Assembly (NCBI RefSeq): GCF_000146285.1
Contig: NZ_GL385912.1
Location: forward strand, 2,073,069 to 2,137,068
Direction: 5' to 3'
From: Mobiluncus curtisii subsp. curtisii ATCC 35241
GTDB taxonomy: Bacteria > Actinomycetota > Actinomycetes > Actinomycetales > Actinomycetaceae
DNA: 64,000 nt
Shown: piece by piece, positions 8,575 to 18,964 of the stretch
Layout of the letters: every line of letters begins with the position of its first letter
How positions within the stretch are numbered: position 1 is the stretch's first letter
Made by a program: the position numbers and the translations under genes
Notes under the pieces: generated by a model
Told to the model about the DNA's origin: nothing
The model's database searches: none
The model's input: only the letters and a program-made list of their open reading frames with translations

Positions 8575-10218
8575 TTACTCCGCCACTGCCAGGACTGTCC
8601 AAACCCGCCCCTGAGAGTCAGTCAACAGATAGACCGGCATGTCCAGGATGGAGCCGTCCTTTTGTCTGACTGGTTGACTGACCAGCCGGGCACTCACCAA
8701 GTCGATTCGACCATCAATCTTGGTGGGCAGACCCTTCTGGTTATGCACATCCAAAGGACCGTACTTCGGATTGTTGAGACGCTCCACTGCCTGAGCCTCA
8801 GAAATAACCTTGTACTCGCCAATCTTCGTTTCCTTACCCAAGTTGGCTCGAATCGAAGCCACCCCAGCTTCCGAAACTACAGCTTTCCAGCTTTGGGTTG
8901 AGGATTGACCAGGCATCTTCACCGGAACAGTTACCGTGGTCAGACCATCTTTCTGGCTGGCTCCTGCCGAGCGGCTCATCACGGTAGCTCCCAGAGAAGC
9001 CGCAACTTTCTCAACTTGGGCGATAGCGTTTTGGGGAGAGGGCGCGTTTCCTGCCACTTTCATGACACAAGGAGTTGGTCCCGGAGACGGGTTCTGCGTC
9101 GCCTGCGGTTCAACGGTCTCTATGGGCGAATTCCCGGAAGGATCCGTGGTTTGGTTTACGACCAGCAGGACTTGCAGCTGACCAACCTCGACCACTGCGC
9201 CAGGTACGTTAACGTTATCTGCGGTGTCAACGTTTTGCGTAGCTCCCTTGGTGGCGGGATGACTTGGTTCTGGAATTTCCGGGCGTACCGCCGGAGGAAC
9301 AGTTTCCGTCGGCGTCTCGGTCGGGGTTGGAGTCCACTTCGGGGTCGGCGCCACGCTCGGTTCAGTCGGTTCACCAGGTTCCAGCGGCGTGGAGCCGGGA
9401 GCGGTCGAAGTGCTCGGAGCTGGAGAGCTATTGGAGCTAGCGCCAGAGTTCTCGGTCGGATTCTTGGTCGCGTCAGGGTTCGGCAGTTCTACGTTGCCAT
9501 CTCCAGGTTTCACCGGTACGCATTCCATCCGCACCGCCGAGGGGTTATCAAAAGTCAGAGAAGTCAGCTGACCCACAGTGACCGTCAAGGTCGCCCCCTT
9601 GGTATCCGTGACCGTGAATCCGGCGCCGTTCTTTTTAACGGAGCCTCTCATGCCCAAAGAGTTCGCGACTTTCTGGACTTGATCAGCAGAAACACTGGCT
9701 CCTTTCCCGACACGCAAAATCGGGGCTTTAGTTGGAACGGTAGAAAAATGACCCGCCGCTACGAACTCGACATCGCCGACATTTTCCAAACGTTCACTGG
9801 CTCCGGGCACTACAATCTCGGAGCCCGCGGCAGTAATACGCGGTCCGTCTGCAATCACCACGCCGTCGTCTGAAATGGGCACGGCGCCACGTTCATCGGG
9901 GGAAAGCGCACTCCATCCCGTAAAACCGACCACTGTTGCCGCCGCCGCCGCGCCCAAGCCAACCAGCCAGTTACGACGCACTGCCAGCGTGTGCCGGCGC
10001 ACCGCCAGAGAAACAACTTCCGCTACCGGAGTTTGGGTATCCGCAGTCTCCGTCGCAACCACATGCGCGGGTGGCTGCGCTGCAAAAGTCAAACCTTCAG
10101 ATTCCATCTGGGCGGAAACTTTGGCGCGCAACGAGTCTAAATCAACGGGCAGGTTCCAGGCAGGGTCGAGTGAGCGCAGAGCCTCCAGCCCGCTCATCTC
10201 GACTTTGTGGTTGTCCAC
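8575..10218 (-). CDS. single-pass membrane protein, putative anti-sigma partner of the upstream ECF sigma factor (CU044_5270-like)
   Basis: 547 residues from a GTG preceded by AAGGA at 7 bases. A cytoplasmic N-terminal part of about 80 residues ends in a basic stretch (RRHTLAVRR) before one membrane segment (about 84-105). The outside part has two related modules sharing a V(E/Q)KVAxSLG start (around residues 180 and 402), separated by a Pro/Thr/Ser-rich linker full of PTPTETP-type repeats. The arrangement (sigma factor, then a membrane protein with short cytosolic head and extracytoplasmic sensor) is that of a sigma/anti-sigma pair, but no canonical zinc anti-sigma motif (HxxxCxxC) is visible. 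The role as anti-sigma is inference from context. Confidence 0.65.
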   Translation of the reverse strand: MDNHKVEMSGLEALRSLDPAWNLPVDLDSLRAKVSAQMESEGLTFAAQPPAHVVATETADTQTPVAEVVSLAVRRHTLAVRRNWLVGLGAAAAATVVGFTGWSALSPDERGAVPISDDGVVIADGPRITAAGSEIVVPGASERLENVGDVEFVAAGHFSTVPTKAPILRVGKGASVSADQVQKVANSLGMRGSVKKNGAGFTVTDTKGATLTVTVGQLTSLTFDNPSAVRMECVPVKPGDGNVELPNPDATKNPTENSGASSNSSPAPSTSTAPGSTPLEPGEPTEPSVAPTPKWTPTPTETPTETVPPAVRPEIPEPSHPATKGATQNVDTADNVNVPGAVVEVGQLQVLLVVNQTTDPSGNSPIETVEPQATQNPSPGPTPCVMKVAGNAPSPQNAIAQVEKVAASLGATVMSRSAGASQKDGLTTVTVPVKMPGQSSTQSWKAVVSEAGVASIRANLGKETKIGEYKVISEAQAVERLNNPKYGPLDVHNQKGLPTKIDGRIDLVSARLVSQPVRQKDGSILDMPVYLLTDSQGRVWTVLAVAE

Positions 10219-10293
10219 TTCCTGGTCCTTCTCCTGTACGGCAATCGTTGTGATTACCGAATTTCGTCGTTCATATCAATAAAAGTTTTAGCT

Positions 10294-10330
10294 GGTCGAA
10301 ACCGTCCTCAGGCCCGGCACAGTTTCGACC
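10294..10330. promoter_or_regulatory. inverted repeat between sigma factor and its membrane partner
   Basis: GGTCGAAAC (10294-10302) and GTTTCGACC (10322-10330) are a perfect 9-bp inverted repeat with a 19-base spacer, in the 156-base gap between the two genes. On the - strand it is followed by a mixed A/T stretch rather than a clean T-run. It could be an attenuating stem-loop that lowers partner expression, or a protein-binding operator. Confidence 0.45.
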
Positions 10331-10374
10331 TTGCAACATATACATGTAACCTGCCTGGCGTTTCTTACACTTCC

Positions 10375-10875
10375 CTAAGAAGTATTATTTTCAATCGCTT
10401 CCTCCAGCCGTTTCCGCGCTCGTGATAAGGCTGCATCCGCTGCCGAGCGACTCACTCCCAAATATTGTGCCAAGGCATTGCCGCTCAAGCCTTCCCAGGC
10501 GACCGCGAGGATGATTTCTCGGTCTCTTTCGCTGAGACTCAGCAGGGCGGCTCGCATGCCCTGGTCCTCCACGACGAGTTGGGCAGGGTCGGAAAAATCG
10601 GTAGAGTCCAGGCTTTCTTGGTTATCCCCCATCGGTAGGGACTTCTTTTTGCGATACCAGTTAGCCAAGGTCAAGCCCGCGGTTTTGTACAGCCAGGGCA
10701 GTTCGGCGCCGTCGGGGACTTCGGCTTTTTTCCTCCACATCACGGTAAAGACTTCTGCTGCCAAATCCTCAGCGTCACTGTAGGCTCCACGACGATAGAG
10801 GAATCTCACTATAGCCGTGCCGTGTTCCGCAAATACTCGCTCAAACCACTGTTCATCGTGGCTGGCGGTGGACAT
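10375..10875 (-). CDS. ECF-family RNA polymerase sigma factor
   Basis: 166 residues from the ATG of MSTASHDEQW, which follows GGGAGAGG at a good distance; an upstream in-frame TTG at 10908 has no better ribosome site. Sigma region 2 is seen in FLYRRGAYSDAEDLAAEVFTVMWR and the WLYKTAGLTLANWYR part. Region 4 shows LSLSERDREIILAVAWEGLSGNALAQYLGVSRSAADAALSRAR in pieces typical of a helix-turn-helix for -35 recognition. It binds core RNA polymerase and redirects it to stress or envelope promoters. The next gene on the same strand is its likely membrane-bound regulator. The inducing signal is unknown. Confidence 0.9.
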   Translation of the reverse strand: MSTASHDEQWFERVFAEHGTAIVRFLYRRGAYSDAEDLAAEVFTVMWRKKAEVPDGAELPWLYKTAGLTLANWYRKKKSLPMGDNQESLDSTDFSDPAQLVVEDQGMRAALLSLSERDREIILAVAWEGLSGNALAQYLGVSRSAADAALSRARKRLEEAIENNTS

Positions 10876-11003
10876 AGATTCGGCCTCTCCCTTGACGCGA
10901 CGCAACAAATATGACTCTTATGAATATACCCCGTAACGGGCTCAACCATGAACCCATAACGACTCTGTTTCAGAAAGGATGACTTCCGGAGAGGGGTTAA
11001 ACT

Positions 11004-11035
11004 CTTCGCGGGTCTGCTAAGGCAGACCCGCGAAG
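11004..11035 (-). terminator. clpC terminator
   Basis: A 14-bp perfect stem (11004-11017 with 11022-11035) and TAAG loop lies 13 bases beyond the clpC stop. On the - strand it is followed by AGAGTTTAACCCC, a tail also present after a hairpin near 16848. Confidence 0.8.
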
Positions 11036-11048
11036 TTGTCTATGGTGC

Positions 11049-13703
<2,655 letters not shown>

Positions 13704-13780
13704 ACGCACTCCCTTTAATACTCGCTACCAATTTATGCCCCCGTGCCGTGAAAACGCGACTGTGTTCACTACCGGCTAAC

Positions 13781-14263
13781 TCACACTTCCAACAGAATCG
13801 TGAACGGTCCGTCATTGGTGAAGCTCACTTTCATGTCAGCCCCGAAAATTCCGCGTTCCACTCGCATCCCCTGATCCTGCAGCGCGGCTCCCACCGCGTC
13901 GACCAGCGGTTGCGCCACTTCTCCCGGTGCTGCCGCCACCCACGAAGGTCGATTGCCCTTGCGCGCGTCTCCATAGAGCGTGAATTGGCTAATCAGCAGC
14001 ACCGGCAGCCCCAACTGGACCGCGGAAGCTTCCGCACCACGCGCTTGTGAAAGTTTCTCAGACCCCCCAGCCGCATCATAGGCACCCGGAGCGTCAAAAA
14101 TACGCAGATTCGCAATCTTGCGCGCCATTTTTTCGACCTGCGCGTCTCCGTCCGTGTGAGTTACCCCTAACAGGACCACCAGTCCCGGTCCCGTAAATTC
14201 GCCGGTGACCTCACCGTTAACTACACATTTTGCGCCGTTAACACGCTGAATTACTGCTCGCAT
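13781..14263 (-). CDS. dtd: D-aminoacyl-tRNA deacylase
   Basis: 160 residues from the ATG of MRAVIQRVNGAKC, preceded by AAAGGAAAA; the longer upstream frame is not needed. Family signatures are LLGVTHTDGD, KIANLRIFD, the catalytic SQFTLYGDARKGNRPS and the C-terminal TNDGPFTILLEV-type end that supplies the Gly-cisPro-like pocket region. It removes D-amino acids wrongly attached to tRNA. It overlaps no neighbour and lies just after the DUF2516 gene (about 50 bases), so the two may share a transcript with ygfZ. Confidence 0.95.
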   Translation of the reverse strand: MRAVIQRVNGAKCVVNGEVTGEFTGPGLVVLLGVTHTDGDAQVEKMARKIANLRIFDAPGAYDAAGGSEKLSQARGAEASAVQLGLPVLLISQFTLYGDARKGNRPSWVAAAPGEVAQPLVDAVGAALQDQGMRVERGIFGADMKVSFTNDGPFTILLEV

Positions 14264-14313
14264 CGATTTTCCTTTCCGATTTGCGTCGCCGTCTCGTTCT
14301 GTCTGTTCCGGGT

Positions 14314-14670
14314 TCACCAGGGCGTTGGGGGACGTTGCCCCATTCCTCGCGAGTTATTGCCGCGTCGGCGCCACGAAGCCACGGCGGGACGTACATCTGC
14401 CAAGTACACAGCCGGAATTATCAGAGCCATCATCACGCCAAATAAACCTACGTAACCGTTGGGCGTTATCCCCAAGAAGGAAATCACCAGTGCCAGCAGG
14501 TTCAGCAAAGCCCAAAAGTTGCGGGTCCGTTTGCCTTCAGTCGGAAAAGCCTGGGCGGGGGTAGTCAGGGTGTGGAGCAAGGCATACAGGCTCATTCCCA
14601 CCACAATCAGGACCAATCCCAGCACCAGAAACGTTTGCACCGAGTTTATCGCCGCGAAAATATCCGACAT
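14314..14670 (-). CDS. DUF2516 family small membrane protein
   Basis: 118 residues with three hydrophobic segments (about residues 14-34, 49-68 and 71-90) and a basic, Arg-rich C-terminus (SWRRRGNNSRG). Length and layout fit the actinobacterial DUF2516 family, whose function is not known. The start codon is one base from the end of ygfZ, so the two are translated from one mRNA. Recognition rests on overall similarity, not on a catalytic motif. Confidence 0.75.
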   Translation of the reverse strand: MSDIFAAINSVQTFLVLGLVLIVVGMSLYALLHTLTTPAQAFPTEGKRTRNFWALLNLLALVISFLGITPNGYVGLFGVMMALIIPAVYLADVRPAVASWRRRGNNSRGMGQRPPTPW

Positions 14671-14671
14671 T

Positions 14672-15778
14672 TTATTTTTTCCTCGCTCTCAAACCTAGTA
14701 AACCGCTTAGCTTGCTGTCGTCCAGGCGTCGCGGGTTGTCCCCGCTGGGGTCCACGATGACGCTTTGTGCCGCACGCGTTCCCTCCACCAGCAGTATTTC
14801 CGCGGGATTAACCTGGCGTTTTAGCAAACCCAGACCGATTTGACCGTCTGTGGGGTGATAAGCCACGGAGGTCAACACCCCGACTTCGGAGCCGTCAGAT
14901 TCCAAGGTGAGAGGAGAACCTATGGCAGGGAGTTCCTCGCGGGACCCATCTATATCCAAAAACGTGAGGCGGCGCGGGGGACGACCCCGATTGGTCAGCT
15001 TCGCCACGGTTTCTTGACCGGGATAGCAGCCCTTTTGCAAACTGACAGCGACCCGCAGCCAGTCCAATTCATGAGGGAGGGTCCCCGGTTTGCCCTCGCG
15101 CCCCAGGCGGGGGTGCCATAGGGAGATTCTTACGGCTTCCCAAGCGCCTAAGTCTGCTTTCATCAGGGCGTTCGTTGCCGCCTTTGCTTCGAGAGCCGGC
15201 AGGTCAGGATGCGAAACTACCGCCAGTTCACGGTGGGGTGCGGCAGGGTCGTCCGCCGGGTGGCTCGCGCCGGGAATGGTGAATGTGGTCGTGTTTCCCA
15301 CCGGACCGGGCCAGGGATCAGTCCAGGTCACGCGCGCCTGCTCACTCCAAAATTGGGCTGCCAAAGAGTCCTTGTCCCCGGTTTTCAGATAGCCTATGAC
15401 GGTAAAGTCTGCGCTCACGTCGGCGATTTCCACACGGGAACGGAACCGCATCGACTGGAAAAACTCGACGGCACCTCGCGGTTCTTCGGTCAGAATCCAT
15501 ACGTTAGTGCCATCGTCTACCGCGAAAAAACTCAACTCGATATGTCCGGTGGGGTCGAGAATGAGGGCTTCTCGTGACGAGGCAGTCTCCCAGTTGGAAA
15601 AATCTTGGGTACTGACAGAGTTCAGCCACGTCCAGCGATCTGTCCCGGAAACTTTCAGCACTCCCAAGGGAATCGTGACATAGCCACGCCCTTCGAGCAG
15701 TTCCAGCCCGTGATTCCAGCCCGTGTCTGTGACCATCCCCGGCCAACTTCGGTCAACGCTCGGATAGGTGACTTGCAT
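14672..15778 (-). CDS. ygfZ: tRNA-modifying/Fe-S maintenance protein YgfZ (folate-binding, GcvT-like)
   Basis: 368 residues. The diagnostic YgfZ motif is KGCYPGQETVAK (about residue 250), and the N-terminal region RWTWLNSVSTQDFSN matches the GcvT-like folate-binding fold. YgfZ proteins help the repair or assembly of certain Fe-S enzymes using folate. The start used here is MQVTYPSVDR; MVTDTGWNHG further in is an alternative. The DUF2516 gene follows immediately. The neighbouring membrane protein 15824-16774 is on the same strand with a 45-base gap, suggesting an operon. Confidence 0.9.
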   Translation of the reverse strand: MQVTYPSVDRSWPGMVTDTGWNHGLELLEGRGYVTIPLGVLKVSGTDRWTWLNSVSTQDFSNWETASSREALILDPTGHIELSFFAVDDGTNVWILTEEPRGAVEFFQSMRFRSRVEIADVSADFTVIGYLKTGDKDSLAAQFWSEQARVTWTDPWPGPVGNTTTFTIPGASHPADDPAAPHRELAVVSHPDLPALEAKAATNALMKADLGAWEAVRISLWHPRLGREGKPGTLPHELDWLRVAVSLQKGCYPGQETVAKLTNRGRPPRRLTFLDIDGSREELPAIGSPLTLESDGSEVGVLTSVAYHPTDGQIGLGLLKRQVNPAEILLVEGTRAAQSVIVDPSGDNPRRLDDSKLSGLLGLRARKK

Positions 15779-15823
15779 TTTTACCCCCTATTTACAGTTT
15801 GGGCGCGAACCTGGGAACATTCC

Positions 15824-16774
15824 TCAAGCAAGTGTAGGACCCTCCCCCACTAAAAGCCGCGCCAGAATATAGAGCGGCACCGCCGCTGCGAGAACGGGAA
15901 TGAAAGCTTGGCTGACCGCGGCCGAAACTGTTGATGGAGCCAGGTCGCCACTAAAAAGTACCGTCAGTGACGCGAACGCAATTCCGAACACGACCCCCAG
16001 CAGCAGCCCGGAAACCAAAGCCACGGTCAAGCTGGGAAGGTGTCCCCCCGCAAAAAGCACCATCTGATCCCGCGAAGTTCCTTCCATCACGAGGATGGCT
16101 GCCCCGGCTGCCAAACCAAAAATTACCGAGAACAGGATTCCTGTAAAGACTCTCCATTTCAACTGCCAATTGGCGCTCATCGCCATGCCGATGCATCCCC
16201 CGATGAGAGTGACCGCGCCGGGCACCAGCAGGAAATACCACAGTGTTTCCGCTTCTAGCATGACCCAAGCCCCCGCGGTGGAGACGATGAGTATTCCGGT
16301 CACATTGCCCGCCACTGAGCTCAACAAATCTGTCCGGGGGCGACGCAGCATTTCAACGATGAAAGCCCCCATGACGCCCAAGCCCACGACTTCTGCCACT
16401 ATCGAGAAATCTCCAAAGATTCTTCCCATCAGTACAGCCAACACCCCAAAGGTAGTCAACAGAATGAAAGAGGCTCGGGGGGCGGGAAGATGCGCCAAAT
16501 GCGCCCAGCCGAAGGCGAAACACGCTACCGCGATAACCCCTGCCACGGTCAAGAAATCCGCAGGGAGCACAAAAATGAGGGACATACCCAAAGCCGCGAG
16601 GGCGGTGATGATTTCCGGATGCGCACAGATGACCCGCCCGATTAGGGACTCCGGAACTTTCGGCAGCTTTTCAATCTGTTCTGCCTGGTGTTCCTCCCGA
16701 CGCACGCGACGCGTAATTTTTACCGTATTGGTCAGGGAGGGGTCCGGCTTTTCCGCGTGAGGCTGGGAAGTCAT
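15824..16774 (-). CDS. polytopic membrane protein of unknown function
   Basis: 316 residues. A charged cytosolic N-terminus of about 50 residues (rich in Arg/Lys/Glu) is followed by roughly eight hydrophobic segments up to the C-terminus (for example LAALGMSLIFVLPADFL, GILIVSTAGAWVMLEAE, VSGLLLGVVFGIAFASLTV). No transporter signature or catalytic motif was recognised. It lies upstream of ygfZ on the same strand. Its leader region contains a notable run of stem-loops (16805-16925). Confidence 0.7.
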   Translation of the reverse strand: MTSQPHAEKPDPSLTNTVKITRRVRREEHQAEQIEKLPKVPESLIGRVICAHPEIITALAALGMSLIFVLPADFLTVAGVIAVACFAFGWAHLAHLPAPRASFILLTTFGVLAVLMGRIFGDFSIVAEVVGLGVMGAFIVEMLRRPRTDLLSSVAGNVTGILIVSTAGAWVMLEAETLWYFLLVPGAVTLIGGCIGMAMSANWQLKWRVFTGILFSVIFGLAAGAAILVMEGTSRDQMVLFAGGHLPSLTVALVSGLLLGVVFGIAFASLTVLFSGDLAPSTVSAAVSQAFIPVLAAAVPLYILARLLVGEGPTLA

Positions 16775-16804
16775 GCTCTGATTCTCTCATAAGTTTGGGA
16801 GCTG

Positions 16805-16925
16805 CCAGGAACGCGCCTGTTCTGGCGTTCCTCTGGGGTTAAACTCTGAAGGCTCCGACAAGCGGAGCCTTCAACGACACCGAAACCGTAAAGCGCCTGT
16901 CGGCGCGAAGGCCGCTCGTAGCGGC
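16805..16925. other. cluster of four stem-loops in the 450-base gap before the phosphate genes
   Basis: Within about 120 bases are: CCAGGAACGC/GCGTTCCTCTGG (16805-16836, small bulge), GAAGGCTCCG/CGGAGCCTTC (16848-16872, 10 bp), GCGCC/GGCGC (16893-16906), and GCCGCT/AGCGGC (16911-16925). On the - strand the 10-bp hairpin is followed by AGAGTTTAACCCC, the same 13 bases as after the clpC terminator. It could be a structured leader of the - strand membrane protein, a small RNA with its terminator, or remnants of a repeat element. The rest of 16775-17224 holds only the repeats at 17034-17097 and the phoU-like leader. Confidence 0.5.
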
Positions 16926-17033
16926 AGTATATGGAGCCCGGGGCTTCTACGGACATCGATGTCTTGTATTTAAGTTACCACACCTGCGATACCTTGTCTC
17001 CGGTTTTAACGAAAAAAACTTTTAATCTCCCCT

Positions 17034-17097
17034 TTAACCTGACAAACCTTCTGGTAATGACCCGAATTAACCTGTCTTTGCCCTAAAACTTACCCTG
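17034..17097 (+). promoter_or_regulatory. repeated TTAACCTG boxes upstream of the phosphate genes
   Basis: TTAACCTG occurs at 17034-17041 and 17067-17074, exactly 33 bases apart (three helical turns), and a near copy TTACCCTG is at 17090-17097. Direct repeats on one face of the DNA ahead of a phosphate-transport operon resemble binding sites of OmpR-type regulators such as PhoP, but the match is not proven. Confidence 0.4.
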
Positions 17098-17224
17098 TTT
17101 TTACAATGTAGGTCTCAACCAGATAGAGTAAACGAGACCGACATAACACGATTCGCTAGAACTGTTGCAACTGGTTCTCAGGCTAGTCAGGTTTTGCCGA
17201 ATCCATCACTAAGAAGGGTGAAAA

Positions 17225-17845
17225 ATGGGTCTGTTCAATCGCGCCAAAGATGAGGGATTTTTCGAGCAGCTCACCGAAATTGCCAACAACCTGATTGAGG
17301 GCACCGATATCTTGGCAAAATTGATGTCGCTCCCGACTGCGCAGCGCGATGGGGTGCGCAACGATTTACACGCGGTCGAGAATTCTTCTGATGATTTGAC
17401 CCACGAGTTCATGAACAAAATTAACCAGACTTTCGTCACGCCTCTGGATCGCGATGATCTCAGCGAATTGGCTTACCGTCTGGACGATTGCATGGACTTA
17501 GTAGACGAAGCTGGAAATCTCATTGTGGTCTATCAGCTGCAAGAAATTCCCGAATGCTTGCATAAACAGGCAGCCATCCTCCAAAAGTGCGCCAAGGTTA
17601 CGGCTTCCGCCATGCCACGCCTGAAAACCTTGGATGAACTGCGCGAATACTGGGTGGAAGTCAACCGCTTAGAGAATCAAGCCGACCAGATTTATATGCA
17701 TTGCTTGTCCGATATTGTGAATCACAATCCTGACCCGATAGCGGTCATCAAGCTGAAAGACGTCACCGAACGGCTTGAGGATGCTTGCGATGCTTTCGAG
17801 CATCTAGCTGCTCTGGTTGAGGGCATTGCGATAAAGGAATCTTGA
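17225..17845 (+). CDS. PhoU-like DUF47 protein, Pit-associated
   Basis: 206 residues, all-helical, with the DUF47/PhoU-like pattern: FEQLTEIANNLIEG at the start, acidic metal-binding-like stretch VENSSDDLTHEFMNKINQTFVTPLDRDDL (seen in parts) and a second bundle ending KDVTERLEDACDAFEHLA. AAGGGTG precedes the ATG. It ends 12 bases before the Pit transporter, the usual pairing; DUF47 proteins are thought to modulate phosphate flux through Pit. No membrane segment is present, so it is cytoplasmic. Confidence 0.92.
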   Translation: MGLFNRAKDEGFFEQLTEIANNLIEGTDILAKLMSLPTAQRDGVRNDLHAVENSSDDLTHEFMNKINQTFVTPLDRDDLSELAYRLDDCMDLVDEAGNLIVVYQLQEIPECLHKQAAILQKCAKVTASAMPRLKTLDELREYWVEVNRLENQADQIYMHCLSDIVNHNPDPIAVIKLKDVTERLEDACDAFEHLAALVEGIAIKES

Positions 17846-17857
17846 GGGTGCTCCCCG

Positions 17858-18892
17858 ATGGATATTTCTCTGCTACTGGTCGTTCTCGTCGTTGTCATCG
17901 CAGTTGTCTTTGATTTCACCAATGGTTTCCACGATGCTGCCAACGCTATTGCCACCGCAATTTCCACACGAGCCTGGGCGCCGCGCACTGCCCTAGCGAT
18001 GGCTGCGGTCATGAACCTGGTGGGATCTCTGCTGGGGACTGAGGTGGCGAAAACTATCGGTTCCGGAATCATCGACATGTCCGGATATGCCACGGCTGTT
18101 TCTCACGCCGAGAGAGCCCACGGTCTGTTGATTATTCTCGGGGGTCTCATCGGGGCGATTTGTTGGAACATCATCACCTGGTACTTTGGGCTGCCGTCAT
18201 CGTCCTCGCACGCACTGATTGGTGGTCTGGCAGGGGCTGGCTTGGCAGCGGGAGTCACGGTGAATTGGTCGACAATCACTTCCCACGTTTTGATTCCGAT
18301 GGTGGTTTCCCCACTGATTGGTTTCACTTTCGCGTATGTGCTGATGAGCTTGGTGATGATGTTCATGAAGAACCTGGCTTATCGTCGGACCATGCGCAAA
18401 TTCCGGGTCGGTCAAAAGTTCTCTTCCGCGGCGCTCGCTCTGGGTCACGGCTTGCAGGATGCACAAAAGACCATGGGGGTCATTTTCATCGCTCTGGTTG
18501 CTTCCGGTCATGTTGACTTGGATGATCCCATTCCTCTGTGGGTCAAGTTTGCGGCGGCTATCGCCATTGCCGCCGGCACTTTCGTGGGCGGGTTTCGCAT
18601 CATGAAGACCTTGGGTTCTCGGGTGATTCATGTCAATCCGGCTAACGGTTTTGTCTCCGAGACAGTTGCCGCGGGTGTGCTGTACTTTACCGCGTTTATC
18701 TGGCACGCCCCGATTTCCACTACGCATACCGTGACCACCGCCATCATGGGAGTGGGCGCGACTCGCAGGCTTTCCGCAGTCCGCTGGGGAACCGCAGGAA
18801 ACATCGTGGTGGCTTGGGTGCTGACTCTTCCCGCTGCTGCCGTGGTCGCTGCCGCGGTCTACAGCCTGTTGGAATTCCTGCTGCGAATCTAG
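17858..18892 (+). CDS. pit: low-affinity inorganic phosphate transporter (PiT family)
   Basis: 344 residues, membrane protein with about ten hydrophobic segments. The two PiT signature repeats are present: FDFTNGFHDAANAIATAIST near the N-terminus and GANDAQK-like GHGLQDAQKTMGV in the middle; also GLPSSSSHALIGGLAGAG and APISTTHTVTTAIMGVGATRR. It takes up phosphate, probably as metal-phosphate with a cation. Note that the second signature here reads HGLQDAQK where many relatives read HGxNDAQ. It is co-transcribed with the PhoU-like gene and faces the polyphosphate genes mutT1-ppk1. Confidence 0.95.
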   Translation: MDISLLLVVLVVVIAVVFDFTNGFHDAANAIATAISTRAWAPRTALAMAAVMNLVGSLLGTEVAKTIGSGIIDMSGYATAVSHAERAHGLLIILGGLIGAICWNIITWYFGLPSSSSHALIGGLAGAGLAAGVTVNWSTITSHVLIPMVVSPLIGFTFAYVLMSLVMMFMKNLAYRRTMRKFRVGQKFSSAALALGHGLQDAQKTMGVIFIALVASGHVDLDDPIPLWVKFAAAIAIAAGTFVGGFRIMKTLGSRVIHVNPANGFVSETVAAGVLYFTAFIWHAPISTTHTVTTAIMGVGATRRLSAVRWGTAGNIVVAWVLTLPAAAVVAAAVYSLLEFLLRI

Positions 18893-18964
18893 GCAGCGCA
18901 CCATCTCCCTCCGCGCGCCGAGCGAACACAAAAACCGGTCGAGCGGGCTTGTGCGGATTTCTGA

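Noticed and set aside
16805..16925. CRISPR-like repeats
   Set aside because: The stems differ in sequence and length and there are no equal spacers; nothing in the window has the regular repeat-spacer pattern of a CRISPR array.
16771..16956. 61-codon frame upstream of the membrane protein
   Set aside because: It runs straight through the stem-loops, shows no ribosome site or conserved-looking product, and overlaps the start of the real gene; stem-loops explain the region better.
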